A DNA stretch of 9,330 bases from Cellulomonas sp. (GTDB lineage Bacteria > Actinomycetota > Actinomycetes > Actinomycetales > Cellulomonadaceae): positions 1 to 9,330 of the forward strand of contig DAIDJQ010000168.1 in assembly GCA_027451305.1 (NCBI GenBank), given 5' to 3'. A model generated the notes under the pieces. The model was not told where the DNA came from, ran no database searches, and was given only the letters and a program-made list of their open reading frames with translations. Each line of letters opens with the position of its first letter. Position 1 is the stretch's first letter. Positions 5,533 to 9,330 of the stretch are shown piece by piece. The translations under genes and the position numbers were made by a program.

Positions 5533-6189
5533 ATGAGCACAGTCGCCTCGCCCGGGAACCACCTGCCGGAGGACGAGGACGAGATCGAGCAGCTCAAGGA
5601 ACGCTGGCGGCTGCGCATCCGGACCGCCCGCGCGCACCGGTCGGCCCGTCGCCTCGAGGAGGAGGCCCGCGCGCTGGCCGACGTGGTGGTGGCCATCCCG
5701 GCCGTCGACGCCGCACGGTGCGTCTCGCTGTACGCCGCCCGCCCCGGCGAGCCGAGCACCGCGCCGCTGCTGGCGCTGCTCGAGCAGCGCGGGGTGCGGG
5801 TGCTGCTCCCGGTGCTCGGCACCGGCCTGCAGCGCGACTGGGCGGACTACGCCGGTGCCGACGACCTGCTCGAGCGCGCACCCGGTCGGCCGCCGGAGCC
5901 CAGCGGTCCCTCCCTCGGCGCCGAGGCGCTCGCCGACGCGGACGTGGTGCTGGTCCCCGCGCTCGCGGTGGACACCGACGGCAACCGGCTCGGTCAGGGC
6001 GGCGGCTGGTACGACAGGGCGCTGGCGCACGCCCGCCCGGAAACCCCGGTGATCGCGCTGACCTACGCCGACGAGGTGCACGACGCCGACGTCGAGCCCA
6101 TCCCCCGCGCACCGCACGACCGTCCGGTGGACGCCGTGGCCACCCCGGAGGGCACCCGCTGGTTCGTCAGGCCGACGGCCGCAGCGTGA
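5533..6189 (+). CDS. 5-formyltetrahydrofolate cyclo-ligase
   Basis: This cytosolic enzyme (MTHFS, 5-FCL) uses ATP to convert 5-formyltetrahydrofolate into 5,10-methenyltetrahydrofolate, returning a stored or inhibitory folate to one-carbon metabolism. The 218-aa protein is of normal family length. The Mg-ATP and folate site near the C-terminus is clear: VPALAVDTDGNRLGQGGGWYDR, spanning 141-162, matches the family signature PGLAFD..G.RLG.GGGYYDR. The N-terminal helix KERWRLRIRTARAHR (22-36) is the basic nucleotide-binding region. The first 20 residues form an acidic extension. ATG 5533 is chosen over an in-frame start at 5383, because the extra sequence is Pro/Arg-rich and overlaps the divergent glp start. 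Its last 23 bp overlap the acylase gene on the other strand. It is adjacent to glp and near ruc, as in mycobacteria. Confidence 0.95.
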   Translation: MSTVASPGNHLPEDEDEIEQLKERWRLRIRTARAHRSARRLEEEARALADVVVAIPAVDAARCVSLYAARPGEPSTAPLLALLEQRGVRVLLPVLGTGLQRDWADYAGADDLLERAPGRPPEPSGPSLGAEALADADVVLVPALAVDTDGNRLGQGGGWYDRALAHARPETPVIALTYADEVHDADVEPIPRAPHDRPVDAVATPEGTRWFVRPTAAA

Positions 6190-8734
6190 GCCGGGACGCG
6201 GCGTCGGCCTGGGTCGCCGCCGCGGAGAACGGCCACGGGAACTGACGCCCGGCGGCCCACGCCGACAGCTGGTCGGCGTAGTGCGGGCTGGCCGGGTGGC
6301 CCGACACGCCGGTGAGGTCCACCCACGTCGAGGAGTCGAGGTCGGCGAGGTCGACGACCATCCGCATCGAGGGTCCCGTCGTCACCTGGTACGAGCCCGA
6401 CGCGGGGTCCCAGGCGGTGGCGTCCACCGAGGACGACCCGCCACCGACCTCCTGGGCCGCGGGGTTCACCAGGCCCCGCAGCAGGGACGGCTCCCCGGCG
6501 CCACCGAGCACCGGGTGCTGCAGCCGCACCTGGTGCAGCAGCCCCCACCGCCAGTCGGAGGTCAGCCCGCCGGCCTCGGCGGTCAGCTGCTGCCGTGCCG
6601 CGATCATCGCGTTCCGCAGCACACCGTCCCGGCCCTCGACCACGCCGAGCGTCGAGCGGTCGTCCCACCACGGCGAGCCCGGGGTGCCGACGATCTGCCG
6701 CATCACCTCCAGCCAGCGGGACTCGTCGCCCGGTGCGTCGCCGGCGGGCAGGTCGTCCGCGAAGGTCAGGCGCAGCACGTTGTTCCAGACGGCGGCGAAG
6801 TACGCGGCTGCGGGCGAGCCGGCCGACATCGAGCCGTCCCAGGTGCGCAGCAGGCGCTGACCGTCCGCCTCGAACCCGGTGCCGAGGTCCACCGCGAGCA
6901 GCGCCGGCAGCAGCACGTCCGCCATGGGGCTGTGGGTGTCGTCCTGCAGCGCCTGGGTGCTGGCGACGTCGATCTTCCGGCCCGCGGCGATCTGCTGGGT
7001 CAGCAGGGTGCGGATGCGCTGGGAGCGGTAGCCCGTGTCGAAGTCCGCGGTGAGGAACGGGCCCGCGCCCTGCGGCAGGACCGCCTGGTCGGCGGCGACC
7101 ACGAACCCCTCCGCGGGGTCGAGGACGTGCGGCAGCTGAGCGGCCGGCACCCAGCCCTTCCAGTCGTAGGCGGTGTCCCAGCCGGGGCGCGGCCAGGAGC
7201 CGTCGGACGGCACCTGGCCGGCGACGGCTGCACGGATGGGGATGCGGCCCGTCGCCTGGTAGCCGATGTGCCCGTCGGTGGTGGCGAAGACGACGTTCTG
7301 GGCCGGCACGTCGAACAGCGCGGCAGCGGTCGCCACGTCGGCAGCCGTGCTCGCGGCGTCCAGCCGGAAGATCGCGTCCGCCGTGCGGCCCGGGGTGCTC
7401 GCCGTCCAGCCGATCGACACCTCGTAGCGGCCGGACGAGCCGTCCGGGACCGGCGCCGAGGTGGCACCGGTCAGGTCGAGGACGTCCGAGACGATCGGTC
7501 CGTGCGTCGTCGTGCGGACGACGAGGTCCACGCTCGCAGCCCCGTTCACCTTGATCGTCTCGTGCCGCACCTGCAGCGGCACCTGCACGCCGTTCACCAG
7601 CTGCGTCGCGGACCGGTCGTCCACCTGCTCGAGGAAGAGGTCGGTGACGTCGGCCCCCATGCTGGTCAGGCCCCAGGCCAGGTGCGCGTCGTGCCCGACC
7701 ACCACGCCCGGCATGCCCGCGAACCCGAAGCCGGAGACGTCGAACGGGCAGTCGGCGCTGACCTGCGCGCAGCGCAGCCCCACCTGGGACCAGACCCCGG
7801 GGGCGGTCAGGTCCAGGTGCGGGTCCTCGGCCAGGACCGGCTTGCCGGACACGGTGTGCGCACCGGACACCACCCACGAGTTCGACCCGGTCCCGCCGCC
7901 GTTGCCGAGGAGTGCCGGGACGGCGCGCAGCGCCCGGTCGGTCGCCACCAGCGCGTCCTGCACCTGCCCGTCGTCCAACGGCACCCCGCCGAGCCGGACC
8001 GCCGCCGGCTGCACCGACGGGTCACCTCCGGTCGGCAGGATCGGCGCGTTGAGCCGACCCGGGTAGGGCGGGAACAGCTCGTCCACCTTGCCGACGTCAC
8101 CGATGGTCCGATACGCGAGCGCACGGCCGAGCTCGTCGTCGTTGCTCCGCAGGTCCCAGGCCATCGCCTTGAGCCACGCCAGGGAGTCCACCGGCTGCCA
8201 CGGCTCCGGCTGCGCCACCTGCACCCGAAGGCCGAGGACGGTGTACTCCATGGCGATCGAGCCGAGGTCCCGTGTGGCGAGGTAGGCGTTGACGCCCTCG
8301 GCGTAGGCGGTCAGGTACGTCCTGGAGGTGGCGTCCAGCAGACCCCACTCCTGCTCGGCCACCCGGTGCCAGCCGAGGGTGCGCACCACCTTGTCGGCCT
8401 CGAGCGCCTGCGTGCTGGCGCCCACGAGCTCCGAGAGCCGCCCCGCCGCGACGTGCCGGCGGTAGTCCATCTGGAAGAACCGGTCCTGCGCGGCGACGAA
8501 CCCCTGCGCCCGGAACAGGTCCGCGGCCGTGCTCGCGGTGATGGTCGGCACCCCGCGGGCGTCCCGGGTGACCGTCACGGCGCTGCTGAGCCCCGGCAGG
8601 TCGAGGGTGCCCGACGAGGTCGGCAACGGGCGCCGCCGCACCACGACCCCGCCGACCGCCGCGGCCACGAGCACCACCACGACGATCGCCGCCACGGTGA
8701 CGAGCGCCGTGCGGAGCACGCGGGGACGGGCCAC
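6167..8734 (-). CDS. Penicillin acylase family protein (Ntn hydrolase), membrane-anchored
   Basis: This 855-aa N-terminal-nucleophile hydrolase belongs to the penicillin acylase (S45) family, which cleaves amide bonds of beta-lactams, acyl-homoserine lactones or related acyl-amines. A basic N-terminus and hydrophobic helix at about 8-32 give a membrane anchor or uncleaved signal, placing the enzyme outside the cell. The alpha region includes RDARGVPTITA (57-67) and AAQDRFFQMDYRR (81-93). GTGSNSW at 281-287 marks the autocatalytic cut and Ser284 as nucleophile, followed by LAEDPHL (301-307). Later motifs WGLTSMGADVTDLF, VGGGSSSVDA, MRMVVDL and SGHPASPHYADQ (811-822) are all family hallmarks, so it looks intact. 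GTG 8734 has TAACCT 6 nt upstream, suggesting a leaderless message. Substrate cannot be predicted from sequence. Its 3' end overlaps the convergent 5-FCL gene. Confidence 0.93.
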   Translation of the reverse strand: MARPRVLRTALVTVAAIVVVVLVAAAVGGVVVRRRPLPTSSGTLDLPGLSSAVTVTRDARGVPTITASTAADLFRAQGFVAAQDRFFQMDYRRHVAAGRLSELVGASTQALEADKVVRTLGWHRVAEQEWGLLDATSRTYLTAYAEGVNAYLATRDLGSIAMEYTVLGLRVQVAQPEPWQPVDSLAWLKAMAWDLRSNDDELGRALAYRTIGDVGKVDELFPPYPGRLNAPILPTGGDPSVQPAAVRLGGVPLDDGQVQDALVATDRALRAVPALLGNGGGTGSNSWVVSGAHTVSGKPVLAEDPHLDLTAPGVWSQVGLRCAQVSADCPFDVSGFGFAGMPGVVVGHDAHLAWGLTSMGADVTDLFLEQVDDRSATQLVNGVQVPLQVRHETIKVNGAASVDLVVRTTTHGPIVSDVLDLTGATSAPVPDGSSGRYEVSIGWTASTPGRTADAIFRLDAASTAADVATAAALFDVPAQNVVFATTDGHIGYQATGRIPIRAAVAGQVPSDGSWPRPGWDTAYDWKGWVPAAQLPHVLDPAEGFVVAADQAVLPQGAGPFLTADFDTGYRSQRIRTLLTQQIAAGRKIDVASTQALQDDTHSPMADVLLPALLAVDLGTGFEADGQRLLRTWDGSMSAGSPAAAYFAAVWNNVLRLTFADDLPAGDAPGDESRWLEVMRQIVGTPGSPWWDDRSTLGVVEGRDGVLRNAMIAARQQLTAEAGGLTSDWRWGLLHQVRLQHPVLGGAGEPSLLRGLVNPAAQEVGGGSSSVDATAWDPASGSYQVTTGPSMRMVVDLADLDSSTWVDLTGVSGHPASPHYADQLSAWAAGRQFPWPFSAAATQADAASRLTLRPSA

Positions 8735-8740
8735 GTGGGC

Positions 8741-8746
8741 AGGTTA
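8741..8746 (-). promoter_or_regulatory. -10 element of a leaderless promoter for the acylase gene
   Basis: The minus strand reads TAACCT, matching TANNNT, 6 nt before the GTG at 8734. The near end of the CIRCE core lies about 34 bp upstream of it, close to the expected -35. Confidence 0.5.
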
Positions 8747-8773
8747 GCCCGCGGGGGCCGTCGGCGACCGAGG

Positions 8774-8779
8774 TAAGAT
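8774..8779 (+). promoter_or_regulatory. -10 element of the ruc-like gene promoter
   Basis: TAAGAT is a close match to TATAAT and overlaps the left edge of the CIRCE inverted repeat. The predicted transcript start falls inside the CIRCE element, the usual arrangement for HrcA repression. It would leave a 5' leader of about 100 nt. The -35 is not obvious. Confidence 0.5.
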
Positions 8780-8810
8780 CTGGCACTCGGGAATGCGGAG
8801 TGCCAGATCT
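8776..8810. promoter_or_regulatory. CIRCE element (HrcA operator)
   Basis: A 13-bp perfect inverted repeat joins 8776-8788 and 8798-8810 around a 9-nt spacer. Its core, CTGGCACTC at 8780-8788 and GAGTGCCAG at 8798-8806, matches the CIRCE consensus TTAGCACTC-N9-GAGTGCTAA at seven of nine positions per arm, including the invariant GCACTC/GAGTGC and the exact N9 spacing. CIRCE is the binding site of the heat-shock repressor HrcA, usually upstream of groE and dnaK operons. Here it covers the promoter of the ruc-like gene. As RNA it also forms a strong stem-loop at the 5' end of the message. Confidence 0.88.
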
Positions 8811-8885
8811 GCGCTTCGCCTGGTGACCACCTGCCACCATCACCAGACCATTCCCATCGGGAACTCGACCCCGGGAGACGAGCCA

Positions 8886-9287
8886 GTGCCCACCTACGCC
8901 TACACCTGCACCGCCTGCGACCACGCCTTCGACGTGCACCAGTCGTTCAGCGACGAGGCCCTCACGGTCTGCCCGGAGTGCTCCGGCCGGCTGCGCAAGG
9001 TGTTCTCGCCGGTGGGCGTCGTGTTCAAGGGCTCCGGCTTCTACCGCAACGACGCACGGGTCGGATCGAAGGGCGGGCGCACGACGAAGGAGTCGGTGGG
9101 CGCCGGCTCCGCGGGCGGCAGGCCGAGCACCGGCGGTGCGTCGTCGACCGGCTCGGGTGCGGCAGGCGGGTCGTCCTCGGCGGCCTCGTCAACGACCGCC
9201 TCGTCGGGCTCGTCCTCGTCGGGCTCGTCCTCGTCGGGCGCGTCGTCGTCGGGGTCGTCGAGCACGGCCAAGGCCGCCTCCGCCTGA
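8886..9287 (+). CDS. ruc: FmdB/Ruc-like zinc-ribbon protein (putative redox-regulated chaperone)
   Basis: This 133-aa protein has the FmdB-type zinc ribbon at its N-terminus: C8-x2-C11 and C29-x2-C32, in the family frame MPTYAYTCTACDHAF...VCPEC, then VGVVFKGSGFYRNDAR. Residues from about 65 to the end are a disordered Ser/Gly/Ala tail with GSSSS repeats. The M. tuberculosis homologue Rv0991c (Ruc) is a redox-regulated chaperone whose cysteines bind zinc when reduced and whose tail is disordered; it is under HrcA control. The CIRCE element upstream, and 5-FCL, glp, rimJ and glpR nearby, support orthology. GTG 8886 is the start: it begins the family motif and has GGGAG 8 nt upstream. An ATG at 8793 would place coding sequence inside the CIRCE spacer. 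Chaperone activity is inferred from the homologue. Confidence 0.88.
   Translation: MPTYAYTCTACDHAFDVHQSFSDEALTVCPECSGRLRKVFSPVGVVFKGSGFYRNDARVGSKGGRTTKESVGAGSAGGRPSTGGASSTGSGAAGGSSSAASSTTASSGSSSSGSSSSGASSSGSSSTAKAASA
9206..9250 (+). repeat. In-frame 15-bp tandem repeat in the ruc tail
   Basis: GGGCTCGTCCTCGTC occurs at 9206-9220 and identically at 9221-9235, with a diverged third copy at 9236-9250. Each copy encodes one Gly-Ser/Ala-Ser-Ser-Ser unit of the disordered tail. Such arrays change length easily by slippage while keeping the frame. Confidence 0.8.
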
Positions 9288-9305
9288 CCGGCCGGACGGC
9301 GCCGC

Positions 9306-9329
9306 CCTCGGGGCGGATGTCGCCCGAGG
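9306..9329 (+). terminator. Hairpin after the ruc-like gene, at the window edge
   Basis: CCTCGGG at 9306-9312 pairs with CCCGAGG at 9323-9329 around a 10-nt loop, 18 bp past the stop codon. The window ends one base later, so a T-run cannot be assessed. Confidence 0.45.
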
Positions 9330-9330
9330 C

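Noticed and set aside
6281..8776. Very long open frame on the + strand (831 codons) opposite the acylase gene
   Set aside because: Its translation is His/Arg/Gly-rich low complexity with no recognisable motifs, while the minus strand encodes a full set of penicillin acylase motifs. It is a GC-rich antisense shadow.
8793..8885. Upstream ATG that would lengthen the Ruc-like protein by 31 residues
   Set aside because: The extension would lie within the CIRCE element and has no ribosome-binding site; the family motif begins at GTG 8886, which has one.

Overview
The window is very GC-rich (roughly three quarters G+C by eye) with short intergenic gaps. Its gene set is actinobacterial: a gephyrin-like MoeA (Glp), a RimJ-type acetyltransferase, a GlpR/SepX-type membrane protein, a 5-formyltetrahydrofolate cyclo-ligase and an FmdB/Ruc zinc-ribbon protein, in an order recalling the Rv0991c-Rv0996 neighbourhood of Mycobacterium tuberculosis. 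Protein style (Ala/Arg-rich, Ser-rich tails) suggests a member of Micrococcales such as the Cellulomonas group. That placement is inference. Nothing points to a phage, plasmid, IS element or CRISPR array; this looks like core chromosome.

Layout. 3-428 (+) is the 3' part of a multi-spanning membrane protein, followed by a strong hairpin that also faces a convergent 70-residue PLDc_N-type membrane protein (574-786, -). A TRIC/UPF0126 membrane protein (955-1623, -) diverges from a 57-residue putative zinc-binding protein (1756-1929, +); a 9-bp perfect inverted repeat lies in the shared promoter region. tRNA-Ala(CGC) (2062-2134, -) has its own promoter and terminator. Then comes glpR (2237-3472, -), a RimJ-like acetyltransferase (3528-4136, -) translationally coupled to glp (4136-5374, -). 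Divergent from glp is 5-FCL (5533-6189, +), whose 3' end overlaps the convergent 855-residue penicillin-acylase-family hydrolase (6167-8734, -). Divergent from that is the ruc/fmdB-like gene (8886-9287, +), preceded by a CIRCE element, the HrcA heat-shock operator.

Functional picture. Glp and GlpR are known in Corynebacterium as a gephyrin-like protein and its membrane receptor that act with FtsZ; GlpR's Streptomyces relative is SepX. Several motifs that mark Mo-inserting MoeA enzymes are altered in this Glp, which fits a structural rather than catalytic role. The CIRCE element predicts heat-shock control of the Ruc-like chaperone, as reported for Ruc in M. tuberculosis. Six genes have a TANNNT-like -10 element 6-7 nt before the start codon, the signature of leaderless transcripts; the PLDc_N, RimJ-like and Ruc-like genes instead have Shine-Dalgarno-like sequences.

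The most noteworthy points are the CIRCE-controlled ruc gene next to an acylase promoter, the glp-rimJ-glpR cassette with its degenerate Glp motifs, and the apparent absence of galU from its usual place between 5-FCL and glp. No wholly unknown multi-gene system is evident.
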